A stretch of 64,000 nt of DNA from Limnephilus marmoratus (GCA_917880885.1 OU862913.1:3906001-3970000); one strand, 5' to 3'; counted from the first letter of the stretch, positions 43,618 to 53,664 are shown. The notes: generated from the letters alone by a model not told the origin. A program made the numbers and translations.

Positions 43618-46605
43618 TTATAAGTTATTCTTGAGATTTTTTTTTTTGAGATTATCTTTAAAATATTTTTTAACAGTGTTTATTAATTGTATTTTATCAT
43701 TATTCTTTCTAATTTCAACCGGTAGTCGGTTGAAAATAAGTCTTCCTTGATAAGTATAATAATTTTGTGCGAAGGAAGTGTTTAATTTTGGGCATGAAAA
43801 AATATATTTATGTCTAGTACGGTTTTCAGTTATAAATTGATACTTTTCTTTTTCTTTTATAATTTGAATCAATGCATTTCTATTGTATAGATCTTTGAAA
43901 GATGGTACTTGGAATTCCTTAAATAATTGATCCGTTGAGTAGTCAGAAGGTTTTTTTAATATGATTTTAATTATTAGCCTCTGCACAACTTCAATTGGGG
44001 AAAGATTAGTTTTGTATGCGGATCCCCAGCTAATGATAGCATATTGTAAAGTTGATTGAACCAAAGCGTAATATATTAGATATAAGTTTTTTACAGACAA
44101 AAAATTTCTGATTCTTAAAAATATATAAATCAATTTTCTAATTTTTTTTACCACTTGACAAATTTGTTCCTTCCATTTCAAATTTTTATCGATAATGACT
44201 CCTAAGTATTTGATTGTGTTTGTTGTTTTTAATATTGTGCAGTTTGGGCTACAATGATTTTTATTATGTGTTTTGGAATTATCATGGATGATGATGTCAA
44301 TGTTTTTAGGGGTATCATTTTTGTGTATTGCAAATGGAATTACAAATGTTTTATCACTATTTAGTGATAGTAAATTTACGTCGAAGAAATTCTTTAAAAT
44401 ATTTATGTCTTCGGTGGCTTTAAATATTACTTTTTCCCATGTTTTATCGCTAATTATTAGTACCGTATCATCGGCATATGAAGTAATTTGGCCATGTAGT
44501 GGTTGAAAAAAAATGTCATTAACATATATGGTAAAAAGGATTGGTCCGATTACTGTACCTTGCGGGATTCCAAAGTCTGATATTTCTTTATCGCTATTAA
44601 TCTGATTTATTTTTACGACTTGCGGTCGATTTTTTAGATAGTTCGAAATCCATTTAATCGCATTGTCTTTTATACCTATATTGTTCAGTTTTTTTAGTAG
44701 GATATCATGGGATATACTATCAAAGGCTTTTCTGAGATCAATAAATATACCGGCACATTTTTCACCTTTATCCAATGATTCGTTGATGTATGAGGTTACA
44801 TTAGCAATAGCATCTTGTGTGCTGAGTGACTTTATGAAACCAAACTGGTTTTTGTGAAGAATTTTATTTCTTTCTAGGAAACCGATCAATTGGTTTTTCA
44901 CAATTTTTTCAAAAATCTTTCCAATGTTTGAGATTAGACAAATTGGGCGATAGTTAGTCACTTGCTGTGGGTCTCCAGATTTATAAATAGGTGAAATAAT
45001 TGTATTTTTATAGTTTGTCGGAAATATCCCCTCTGTTAAACTTAAGTTTATCAAATGAGTAATTGGTTTTACCAAATGAATTTTCATGGATTTTAGAAAA
45101 TGTACTGTAATAAGGTCAAAACCGGGAGACGAACCTCCTTTCATGCCTTCTATTATTTTTAAAATTTCACTTTCTGAGGTTGTTTCAAATTTTGATAAAT
45201 TATTTTGATTTTGTACATTTTCAATCGTTTGTGTTCTCGGGTTTAAAGATTTATTGATATTTTTCGCAAGATTTTTTCCTACATTAGCAAAAAAAGAATT
45301 AAAGATGTTTGCACATTGTTTAGGTTGAATATTAGCATCTATGATTTTATTTTCATGTTCAATGTATTTTATGTTTTGTGTTTTTTTAGTGTTATCCATG
45401 GCTAAGTTGACTGTTTTCCATATTTGTTTAATGTTATTGTCTGTAGAGAGTATTTTATTTTTGAAATAGTTTTCTTTATTTTCTTTGATACAGTTTGTTA
45501 ATTTATTTTTAAATTTTTTGTAAAAAGTGTATGCTTTTTCATTTAGAGGATTTTTCAATGCTGTTTTATAAAGTTTTTCTTTGTTTCTAATTGATATTAA
45601 AAGTCCTTGTGTTATCCAAGGCTTTAAAATTCTTAGTTTTGATTTAATGCGGACTGTAGTTTCAGTAGTTGAATTTTTTATGTGTTGTGACAATATATTT
45701 TCAAAGTTTTTTGAGCAAGTTTCGGTGTCATAACTACTTAACACGTTGTTCCATTGTTCATTTCTTAGTTTTTCGGATAAAATAGTCATATTTGTGTAGG
45801 ATTTTGTCTTTGTTAGATTAAATTTTTTAGGTTCAATTTTGTTATCATAGAGAAGAATGCATGCATGGTGGTCAGTAATATTCGTTTTCCAAACAATTGA
45901 TTTCATTTTGTCTATATCTTTAATATTTATGTTAGTCCATATGTGGTTTAAACAAGATGGAGGGTGATTTTTTATTTCTCTCGTATTTTTATTAACGCAC
46001 GATATGAAGTTAAATTCAGTCATACAATTAATATATTCATTTTTGAAATTATTATCTACGTTTTCATTAATGTTTATATTGAAGTCTCCTGCAATAAAGC
46101 AATGTTTATTACTAAATTTTAACAGTATGTGTTTAAATTCATTTATAAATGACGAGATATTCGAACCGTGTGTTCTGTAAACAGCTATTATGTGGAAGTT
46201 TGTTTTGTCGAGTTTTAATTGTATTTCAATACAGTTTACAAGATGTATAGGATGTTCAGTTATTTTGACAATACTAAATTTATCGTGAATGAATATGACG
46301 AGACCACTATTTTTATTGATGTTTATTTTGGTTGTAACATAATTATATTCTGGTAAATGATAAGTGGGTGATTCGTCATTAGTAAAAGTTTCTGATAATA
46401 TTATAATGTCAGGTTTTTTATTTAGATTGTTTAATTTTAGAATTAATTCATCCCAATTTCGTTCCATACTTCGTATGTTAATATGAAAAATGAAAATATT
46501 ATTGAGATTCTTTGAGATTATTTCATTACATGAATCGGTGTATACACACTCATATTCTTGTATTTTAAAATTGTTTTCTAATTCATTAGCTATGAAGTCA
46601 TCCAT
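43618..46605 (-). CDS. LINE ORF2: endonuclease and reverse transcriptase
   Basis: 995 residues. The N-terminal APE-type endonuclease shows HINIRSM, ILSETF (catalytic Glu), AGDFNIN and TDHHACIL (Asp-His), in about residues 30-255. RT motifs are SPIYKSGDPQQVTNYRPI, AGIFIDLRKAFDSISH (first catalytic Asp), GIPQGTVIGPILF and SYADDTVLI (near 706-714). A C-terminal domain with WGSAYK and PVEIR boxes follows. No RNase H domain is evident. It nicks target DNA and copies the RNA there. The start overlaps the end of the preceding ORF by 16 nt, suggesting termination-reinitiation or similar coupling. No lesions. Confidence 0.93.
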   Translation of the reverse strand: MDDFIANELENNFKIQEYECVYTDSCNEIISKNLNNIFIFHINIRSMERNWDELILKLNNLNKKPDIIILSETFTNDESPTYHLPEYNYVTTKININKNSGLVIFIHDKFSIVKITEHPIHLVNCIEIQLKLDKTNFHIIAVYRTHGSNISSFINEFKHILLKFSNKHCFIAGDFNININENVDNNFKNEYINCMTEFNFISCVNKNTREIKNHPPSCLNHIWTNINIKDIDKMKSIVWKTNITDHHACILLYDNKIEPKKFNLTKTKSYTNMTILSEKLRNEQWNNVLSSYDTETCSKNFENILSQHIKNSTTETTVRIKSKLRILKPWITQGLLISIRNKEKLYKTALKNPLNEKAYTFYKKFKNKLTNCIKENKENYFKNKILSTDNNIKQIWKTVNLAMDNTKKTQNIKYIEHENKIIDANIQPKQCANIFNSFFANVGKNLAKNINKSLNPRTQTIENVQNQNNLSKFETTSESEILKIIEGMKGGSSPGFDLITVHFLKSMKIHLVKPITHLINLSLTEGIFPTNYKNTIISPIYKSGDPQQVTNYRPICLISNIGKIFEKIVKNQLIGFLERNKILHKNQFGFIKSLSTQDAIANVTSYINESLDKGEKCAGIFIDLRKAFDSISHDILLKKLNNIGIKDNAIKWISNYLKNRPQVVKINQINSDKEISDFGIPQGTVIGPILFTIYVNDIFFQPLHGQITSYADDTVLIISDKTWEKVIFKATEDINILKNFFDVNLLSLNSDKTFVIPFAIHKNDTPKNIDIIIHDNSKTHNKNHCSPNCTILKTTNTIKYLGVIIDKNLKWKEQICQVVKKIRKLIYIFLRIRNFLSVKNLYLIYYALVQSTLQYAIISWGSAYKTNLSPIEVVQRLIIKIILKKPSDYSTDQLFKEFQVPSFKDLYNRNALIQIIKEKEKYQFITENRTRHKYIFSCPKLNTSFAQNYYTYQGRLIFNRLPVEIRKNNDKIQLINTVKKYFKDNLKKKNLKNNL

Positions 46606-47897
46606 TTAGCAAGAATATTAATATAATATTGATTTCTTTTAAATATATAGAGAATTTTCAAAGTAGAGTGTGATATAGAGTTAGTTTGAGTATAGATGTT
46701 ATAATGTGTAGATTGTCGAAGAATATTCCGTTTTTTTAATGTATAGATCATAAAATTATTCATTTTTATATCTTTTGGATATTCAGATGTACATATATAA
46801 GACATTGAAAATAAACATAGAATACTTTTAAAATCACCTCTCAAATCAATATTAATATTCATTCTCCTGTTGTGAAAATGCAAGTAATTCTTTGTAATAT
46901 TTACAATTAATTTGAACAAGAAAAAAAATATATAATATATAATAATAATATTTATATTCGGCTGGAAATACACTTCACATTTGCAAATATAGTAATACAT
47001 GTGTTGACTTGCATATATACAAGTAACGTAGAACTTGTGTATATGCAAGTAATTTAAAAGGTTAGTTTCTGTGGTTATAATTATACTAATTTTGTATTTA
47101 TGAATGAGGATGTTAAGATGATAGAAATTATTTGAGTAAGTGGTACCATAGGTTTTTAAAAGTGGTAGTTCTAAAGATAAATTTTTACAATATATGTTCA
47201 TAGTTATGATACAATTCCAAAGTTCAATCACATTTATATTGATATAAGTGATAATTTTCTGATACTGAGAGTCAGTAGCAATAATAAATAGTTTATATTT
47301 TGTTATTTCAAGATTATAAGTGAAGTTTAGGTAAGGATTGTTGTAATGGAAAAATCTTTTCCTTATGAAATATTTTGAAAATATGTAAGTATTGTGACTA
47401 TTATATGCTGTTTTTGCGAATTTGTATATAATGAAAAAGGTATAATTTAAGAAGTTTACAGTGTTGGCAAAGCTAGGAAAAAATAATTCAGGGTACGTTG
47501 GATTTAAAAAGTTACAAATACGTATCATACTTATTATAGTAATGGAGTTTATGATAGGCAAGATAGGAATAATATTATTAATTAAGATATGATTTGGGTG
47601 GATAATAAGATATAGTATATCAATACTTGAGAGTGAGTGCGGTTTTATAGTAGGGAAACATAATACGGGCATATTTATTAGGTGTGGATTCTCATATGTA
47701 GAGGAAAAATTTGATATCTCATTATAACATATCATAATAATTAAACCTGCAGAATTATAAGTGGTACAAATTATATCCATTTTACTATAATGTGCATTAA
47801 AGTGGTAGAGTGGGTGATGAGAAAATATGATAATGAGATTTTTAATTTTCATTGTACTATAATGGATTAGCTGGACATAAGAGTTATGATTAGGCAT
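46590..47897 (-). CDS. Extra LINE ORF between ORF1 and ORF2, unknown function
   Basis: 435 codons without a stop, starting 15 nt after the ORF1 stop and overlapping the ORF2 start by 16 nt (ATGGATGACTTCATAG contains both the ORF2 ATG and this frame's TAG). I recognise no domain. The protein is rich in Ile, Asn, Tyr, His and Phe and poor in Gly, Ala and Glu. A very hydrophobic run (about residues 313-333) could be a membrane segment. The coding strand is visibly poor in G. In DNA this AT-rich a random frame should meet a stop every few tens of codons, so a frame this long and exactly packed is unlikely by chance. No other frame in the region is open. Whether it is translated is unknown. Confidence 0.6.
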   Translation of the reverse strand: MPNHNSYVQLIHYSTMKIKNLIIIFSHHPLYHFNAHYSKMDIICTTYNSAGLIIMICYNEISNFSSTYENPHLINMPVLCFPTIKPHSLSSIDILYLIIHPNHILINNIIPILPIINSITIISMIRICNFLNPTYPELFFPSFANTVNFLNYTFFIIYKFAKTAYNSHNTYIFSKYFIRKRFFHYNNPYLNFTYNLEITKYKLFIIATDSQYQKIITYININVIELWNCIITMNIYCKNLSLELPLLKTYGTTYSNNFYHLNILIHKYKISIIITTETNLLNYLHIHKFYVTCIYASQHMYYYICKCEVYFQPNINIIIIYYIFFFLFKLIVNITKNYLHFHNRRMNINIDLRGDFKSILCLFSMSYICTSEYPKDIKMNNFMIYTLKKRNILRQSTHYNIYTQTNSISHSTLKILYIFKRNQYYINILAKWMTS

Positions 47898-47912
47898 ACT
47901 TTGTGTCGTTAG

Positions 47913-49073
47913 TCATATTATTTGGCGTTTTACTCGTACGATATCTATGTCATTGCGAATTGTTATTATATTCGAGTCATCGGTCTGCCTGAGTAAAATA
48001 CGACCTGATTTCACCCATGTATATTTGAAGTGATGATCTCTAGCAAATTTTTTTGTCTGGGCCAGTAGAAATTTGCATTTTGGAGTTAAGTGTTCCGAAA
48101 TGTAGATTCGATTTTTTTCCTGCGAGTATCCTAGATCTGCTGTGTTAAGCTTGTTCGAGTTGCTATTAGTCGATTTCATATATGTTTTGATTTTGTCTAA
48201 CCAGGAGTCTCGTGCTTGAGTGTTTTTGAACGTAGCTATAATGGATCTCGTGGTTTTATCGGATGTTTTTTGTCCCAGCCTGAAGATTTTTGTGATTTCG
48301 GTTTCCAGAGGAGTGGAGGTATTATTGTAGTTGATAATATTTGATATTTTCTTCATTATTTCCAAGTTGTTTTCAGCGGTTATTTCGGGAACTCCTCTAA
48401 TCTCGATGTTGCAGAGAAGGCTTTGGTACTCCAGTCGATCAATTTTTTCATCTTGTTTGGAGATTGTATTTTGTAAGACAGCATACTGATTTTTTAGTTC
48501 GATTACTTCAGAGTTGACTTTATCATTTGATTTTTCGATGATATCTAGTCGTTTTTTCATTTCTTGTTGTTGTGCAGCAATGAATTGTATGGATTTGATG
48601 ATTTCATTGTTCTGTATGACGATTGCTTCATATTTATTTAGGTACGAATCGAATTTTTGCTCAACAAATTTCAATACATCTGTTTTAAATGATTGTAATT
48701 CCGAGGTAAATATTTCAGAAGTGAGAATGCTGAATTTTTTGTTTTGGTTATTAGCGCCATCTGTGTTTTCGGTTATGATATTTTCTGTGTTATTGAGCAG
48801 GTCACTTTCCAGTATCTGTGGTTGGGGTAGCTGTTTTGGTTGTTTGACAATAGATGTCACTTCATCGTTTTTAATTGGTTTATTTGATGATTTGAAATTT
48901 TTTATCTTTGTTAAGCAGTTTTTACACTTCCACTGTGTGCTTCTAGCGCTGCGCCGAGATGTTTCAGAGATTTCCGCACAGGTGGGATGGAAGTTGCCTT
49001 CGCAGGTACAGCATGATATACAGTCTGATGGGTTTTCGATGTTTTTTCCACAGGTAAAGCATTTAGTAAACAT
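47913..49073 (-). CDS. LINE ORF1: PHD-like finger, coiled coil, nucleic-acid-binding protein
   Basis: 386 residues. Residues 4-55 have a Cys/His pattern (CFTCGKN, CISCCTCEGNFHPTC, WKCKNC) of the PHD/esterase-type zinc finger seen in CR1-group ORF1 proteins. Residues about 130-215 are heptad-like and charged, a likely coiled coil for multimerisation. Then a region like the L1 ORF1 RRM/C-terminal domain (CNIEIRGVPE, RIYISEHLTP, FKYTWVKSGRILLRQ). It would bind LINE RNA in ribonucleoprotein particles. Start at the first ATG after the 5' UTR. Intact. Confidence 0.88.
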   Translation of the reverse strand: MFTKCFTCGKNIENPSDCISCCTCEGNFHPTCAEISETSRRSARSTQWKCKNCLTKIKNFKSSNKPIKNDEVTSIVKQPKQLPQPQILESDLLNNTENIITENTDGANNQNKKFSILTSEIFTSELQSFKTDVLKFVEQKFDSYLNKYEAIVIQNNEIIKSIQFIAAQQQEMKKRLDIIEKSNDKVNSEVIELKNQYAVLQNTISKQDEKIDRLEYQSLLCNIEIRGVPEITAENNLEIMKKISNIINYNNTSTPLETEITKIFRLGQKTSDKTTRSIIATFKNTQARDSWLDKIKTYMKSTNSNSNKLNTADLGYSQEKNRIYISEHLTPKCKFLLAQTKKFARDHHFKYTWVKSGRILLRQTDDSNIITIRNDIDIVRVKRQII

Positions 49074-49596
49074 GGTAGAAGTTTTTTGCTTCAGGCTTTT
49101 AAGGTGGAAACCACTTATGGGTGATATTTATTTGAGTTATTGATGAAGAGCACCACTGTGTAAGTTTCACTTTATGTTTGTTAATGATAGCCGATACGTT
49201 TTAGAGCAAGTGACAGTTGTGGAGGTATTATGATGAGTTTTGTGCACTAAAAAATCCACTTCTAGCGATGAAAATACGCTGGTTTGGCACGCGATATCCA
49301 CTTTATAATATTTAGGCACTTTTGATTCAGTTCACTGTTTTTTTTTTTTTTATGTTTATTTTTTATTATTTTGATGCAAGTGAGCAAGTGACAGTTGTGG
49401 TGGTGTTATGATGAGTTTTATGCGCTAAAAATCCACTTCTAGAGATGAAAATACGCTGGTTTGGCGCGCGATATCCAGTTTAGAATAATTAGGCACTTTT
49501 GATTTGGTTCACTGTTTTTTAAATATTTATTTTTTATTATTTTGATGCAGGCATAGAAATGCGTCAACACTCTGTAGTAGGTAGCTTATTGCTATA
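49074..49596 (-). promoter_or_regulatory. LINE 5' UTR with two tandem monomers
   Basis: Two diverged copies of about 165 bp (49204-49368 and 49383-49548, period about 179 bp) share GAGCAAGTGACAGTTGTGG and ATGAAAATACGCTGGTTTGG. Tandem 5' monomers carry promoter activity in some mammalian and insect LINEs; a promoter role here is inferred. Confidence 0.6.
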
Positions 49597-50023
49597 TGAT
49601 TGCAAATAATAATATTTTTGAATGTTATTTAGATAATGGTTATTGTGAACTAAGCCTTGAAAGTTTCTATAAAATTATTGCAGGTTTTTGATCCCCGTTG
49701 AATTCCTGAAGCTTTAAATTGGGTAATTTGATTTCACACTTAGTTTGTTCTACTGAGTCCATTGCGCCTCATGCAGTCGCTAAAATTGTAAAAAACTGGT
49801 TCTCGAAGGTTTCACGCTGAATTTCGTTCTCCTCTACATTTGAATCGTCGATGCCTTCTATTTGGCATTGGATTATTTCGAATTCGTCTAATAAATCTTT
49901 AATTTTGTCGTACCTCAATTTAATCTCGTTTGCTGACAGCGTATTTAGAACCTGATTAAATCTTGTTAATTTCCCCTTTAAAACCGACCGTTTATTGATT
50001 AAACCTTTTAATTTCTCTATCAC
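49597..50023 (-). pseudogene. BEL gag remnant, N-terminal part
   Basis: MIEKLKGLINKRSVLKGKLT at 50023 matches the start of the intact BEL polyprotein. The frame stops at 49769. Gag continues in shifted frames through EIKLPNLKLQEFNG and YYYLQS to the LINE boundary. Confidence 0.8.
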
Positions 50024-50654
50024 AAATTCTTATCTTTTGCGACTCCAAAAACAAGAGACTAAAAAACAAACTATATCGTAGTTTATTAGTAGTGGCGACA
50101 ATACTAAATAACAAAAAAAAACAATGCAAAAAAATACGATCGTTACTTTGTTTGCTTAACAACCGATAGAATAAATATATCGTAGCTCGCGCTGCTATGT
50201 GCTGGCGATAATGCCGGTAGAAAAACCAAGAAAATATATACTTTGATTTGCTTCGCCGCGATTATTAATTACTTGCAACGGGATTAAAAAATGACATACA
50301 CGATACAATAACAGTTTTGCCGGTCGATGTTGAAAAGATCAAAATAATAATTCAATCTGTTCAATGGTTTTTTATTACTTGCAAGTTGGGATTACAACTG
50401 TGATTTATTTTAATTATATTATGACTTGCATTTTTTAATTGTATTGAATATAGGTGATAACAATAAAAACTGATTCTAGAAATTAATTATTGAGATTGTT
50501 CTTTAGGATTGGAATCAGGAAATGGGAGGTCATCAGGATTATGGACACTTAGCTCTGTTTCTTGTTGACTGGATTGCTCTTCGGTTTTTTGGCCGCTTGT
50601 TTTTTATATTTGGTATTATTTTTAGTCCAATTTTGTATCCGGTTAGAAGGACCA
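50024..50654 (-). promoter_or_regulatory. BEL leader with primer binding site
   Basis: The primer site TGGTCCTTCTAACCGGATAC occupies 50635-50654, directly after the LTR. The rest is a non-coding leader. Confidence 0.6.
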
Positions 50655-51114
50655 TATCAAGTCACTTCAATCTGATCTAGGGTGGTGGACTTTTTTATTG
50701 CAAAACACTTTTTTTTACTGAAGAGTCGTTTTATTTACAAACACTTTTGAGTAACAATGAAATCAACACTTTTTGAAACTAATTTTGGCCCGGACCTCGC
50801 CTGGGCAGCACAGGGTCTGTACTCTAAGTATCGGTTAATGCGAGAGAGAAAAATATTTGAATAGCACCCCTTTTATACTGCTAAAAACTGTAAAAATACC
50901 GTCTTTCAGACTATTAAAAAGACAATAATAACATTAACACAGGTATCAGATATTCACTGAGGTCACGTGGTCCATTCTAATTAGTCGGTAACAACAGCTT
51001 CTATAAAATTCATCCAGAGGTCTCTCACATTCATACTCTCTTAATAAGCTAAGAAAAATTAAGTCAATGGGTTTAACTACAGTGTTTATCTCATAGATGT
51101 CACTATTCTTAACA
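50655..51114 (-). repeat. 5' LTR of degraded BEL element
   Basis: 460 bp, TGTTAAGAATAG start at 51114. The inner end is CTTGATA rather than the CTGACA of the solo copy, a terminal mutation. It retains the part missing from the 3' LTR. Confidence 0.85.
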
Positions 51115-51176
51115 GATTATTAGAATTGTATAGATATTTTTTTTTTTTAAATTAAAACGCTAAGTTTTTTTTTTTA

Positions 51177-51885
51177 TTTAAGATGTTATCAATTAAACTT
51201 GGTTCATATCCGTTATTTAAAACAATTTGTTTTATTATAGAGAGTTCGGAAAGGAAATAGTTATTAGACATAGGGACATTTACTAAGCGGTGTATCATGG
51301 AATGGAAGGTGGAGTGTTTTTAAGAGACAGGGTGGTTGGAGGTCTTATGAATTACTATGTCAGTGTATGTGGGCTTGTGACATATGCTAAAATCGATATT
51401 ACTATTAATAATAGATAAAGTAAAATCCAAAAAGTTTTTTTTCATTGCCTATTTCTATCGTAAATTTTATTTGATTATGAAAGGAATTTAAAAGGTAAGA
51501 AAGTTGTTGAGTTGGCGTTTCGATCCTGTCCAAATGACGAAGATGTCATCCACATATCTCTTCCGTAATAAAAAATTGCTTAAAAGGGGGGATTTTGGAT
51601 GAAAAACAGTTGTTTCCAAGTCATTCATAAACATATCAGCAATTAGAGGGCTGGTGGGGGCTCCCTGGGAGGCCTTCTTTTTATTGGTATGTGACATTAT
51701 CGTATTGAAAATAATTTTACTTAAAACTAAGTTAAATAGACTAGTCGGGTCACTAGACAAATCTGAAGGTGATTTAGAATTTCTAATATGTAAAGTCATT
51801 TTTATGAGTCAATTGCCAGCCTGAAGATGTCCATAACAGGATGAAACCGGTACTGGTTAAATAAATATGTGGAAATAAGTTAAAA
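51177..51885 (-). pseudogene. Penelope-like retroelement fragment
   Basis: Frame 51799-51488 has QGAPTSPLIADMFMNDLE and KRYVDDIFVIW, the RT motifs of Penelope-like elements. After a frame change, FSICHKPTYTDIVIHKTSNH and NGYEPSLIDNI continue the typical C-terminal part down to about 51182. The N-terminal RT and the GIY-YIG endonuclease are missing. The right part (51800-51885) holds the CTGAAGATG...GAAACCGGTACTGG motif usual in the terminal repeats of this group. Confidence 0.75.
51815..51858 (+). ncRNA. Hammerhead-ribozyme-like motif of Penelope terminal repeat
   Basis: CTGAAGA (51821-51827), a short GTCC/GGAT stem closed by a loop, then GAAAC (51843-51847) and CCGGTACTGG. This matches the hammerhead core order, except that the conserved CUGAUGA is CUGAAGA. 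Penelope-like elements are known to carry hammerheads in their terminal repeats. Cleavage activity is doubtful here. Confidence 0.4.
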
Positions 51886-52012
51886 AATATTGTTTTAATT
51901 TCAATTTAATAAAGTCATTTTATTGTAATTCCATTAATGTTCTGTGCAAAGATTAAAACATATATTTTTGTCAAAGTAAGGATTTAAATTTGACTTTTGT
52001 GAGCAGGTGTAA

Positions 52013-52447
52013 TTACAATGGGAACATGAATACTTTTTCTCCGGTATGGGTGCGTAAGTGCACTTTTAAATGTGTCTTGAGTAAGCACGAATAGTTACAA
52101 TGAGGACACGAATAAGGGTTTTCTCTAGAATGGGTGAATAAGCGCTTTGATAAACTTGATTTGCTTGAGCAGGGGTAGTTACAATTGAAACATGAGTGAA
52201 GCTTTTCTCCAGAATGGATTAATAAGTGCCCCGTTAAACTTGATTTGAGTGAGCAGGAGAGATACAAAGGGATCACGAAAAGGTTTTTTTCCAGAATGGG
52301 TAAGTGCCTTGTAAAATCTGATTTGATTGAGCAGGAGTAGTTACAATGTGGACATGAGTGAGGCTTTTCTCCAGAATGAGTGAATAAGTGCTTTTTTAAA
52401 CATGATTTGTCTGAGCAGGAGTAGCTACAATGGGGACAAGAAAAATG
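52013..52447 (-). pseudogene. Zinc-finger units downstream of the gene C stop
   Basis: About five further finger units continue past the stop codon at 52448, with lost cysteines, a frame break near 52300 and another near 52020. They were part of the array before the stop arose. Confidence 0.7.
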
Positions 52448-53664
52448 TTAATCTCCAGTATGGGTGCGTAAGTGCCTTGTTAAATTTGACTTTTGTGAGC
52501 AGGTGTAGTTACATTGGAAACATAAAAATGGTTTTTCTCCGGTATGGGTGCGTAAGTGCGCTTTTAAATGTGACTTGATTAAGCAGGAGTAGTTACAAAG
52601 AGGACACGAATAAGGTTTTTCTCCAGAATGAGTGAATAAGTGGTATGTTAAACTTGATTTGTCTGAGGAGGAGTAGTTACAATGGGAACATGAAAAAGGT
52701 TTTTCTCCAGAATGGGTGCGTAAGTGCCTTGTTAAATTTACCTTTCTTGAGGAGGTGTAGTTACAATGGGAACATGAAAAAGGTTTTTCTCCAGAATGGG
52801 TGAATAAGTGCTGTGATAAACTTGATTTGCTTGAGCAGGAGTAGTTACAATGGGAACATGAGTGAGGCTTTTCTCCAGAATGGATGAATAAGTGATTTGT
52901 TAAATTTGATTTGACTGAGCAGGTGTAGTTACAATGGGAACATGAAAAAGGTTTTTCTCCAGAATGGGTGAATAAGTGCTGTGATAAACTTGATTTGCTT
53001 GAGCAGGAGTAGTTACAATGGGAACATGAGTGAGGTTTTTCTCCAGAATGGGTACGTAAGTGCTTTGTAAAACTTGATTTTAACGAGCAGGAGTAGTTAC
53101 AATGGGAACATGAAAAAGGTTTTTCTCCAGAATGGGTGCGTAAGTGCCTTGTTAAATCTGATTTTCTTAAGCAGGAGTAGTTACAATGTGGACATGAGTG
53201 AGGCTTTTCTCCAGAATGGGTCCGTAAGTGCCTTGTTAAATATGACTTATGTGAGCTGGAGTAGTTACAATGGGGACATGAAAAAGGTTTTTCTCCAGTG
53301 TTAGTGCTTAAGTGCCTTCTTATACGTGATTCGTTCGAGAATGAGCGATTACAATGGAAACGATTAGATTCTTCTCCAGGGTGCATCAGTACATTCAAGT
53401 CCGTTATAATGTCTGAAAAAGATTGTGGATAAAATTGCGTTAGTTTATTTCTATAATGAAACGAGAAAATTATTAAAACAAATTAGAACAAACAAAAATC
53501 AAAATTACCTGCAGCAGTCTCTGCAATACTTTCAGAGTGCTCTAAGCATTCTTTTTTCAAATCTGTCAGGTCTATGTCTATTTCCGTATAAGTTATACTC
53601 TCAGCGTCTTCTTCTCGGGGTCCTGGTTCTGCCTTGATGGGTACAGTGTCCACATTAATGCTAC
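52448..53664 (-). CDS. C2H2 zinc-finger protein, gene C (10 good fingers; 5' exon not seen)
   Basis: Exon 53664-53509 (156 nt) has acceptor ATTCCAG and donor GTAATT; the last exon is 53412-52448. It has the same phase-1 junctions as gene A. The acidic exon again has Ile-Lys-Ala-Glu and a Leu-Lys-Lys-Glu motif. Finger 1 is degenerate (first Cys lost, last His replaced by Asn). Ten regular fingers follow with SGEKP linkers. The frame ends at Thr-Gly-Asp-stop where Gly-Glu-Lys is expected, so the linker Lys codon became TAA and the protein is shorter than the array. Opposite orientation to genes A and B. The function is presumably DNA binding in the nucleus, with unknown target. Confidence 0.75.

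Larger units (their letters stand above)
43249..49596 (-). mobile_element. Full-length CR1/Jockey-like LINE with three open frames
   Basis: Inserted in BEL gag; gag reading resumes on both sides. In element order: 5' UTR with two tandem monomers, ORF1 (49073-47913), an extra ORF (47897-46590), ORF2 (46605-43618), a short 3' UTR and an A tail (T run at 43255-43273). All three frames are uninterrupted, so this copy looks recent and possibly active. No clear target duplication at the ends. ORF1 with a PHD-like finger and ORF2 with APE endonuclease plus RT fit the CR1/Jockey group. Confidence 0.85.
37019..51114 (-). mobile_element. Degraded BEL/Pao element with nested insertions
   Basis: Minus-strand element. 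5' LTR 50655-51114 (460 bp) and 3' LTR 37019-37306 (288 bp, about 170 bp deleted internally) belong to the TGTTAAGAATAG family, as does the solo LTR at 5807. The primer site TGGTCCTTCTAACCGG starts at 50654, immediately after the LTR. Gag starts at 50023, is split by the LINE (43249-49596), resumes at 43248-42653, then is broken by a hAT-like end. RNase H, integrase and DUF5641 remnants are at 40595-38115. Protease and RT are missing. No matching target duplication was found. Confidence 0.85.
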
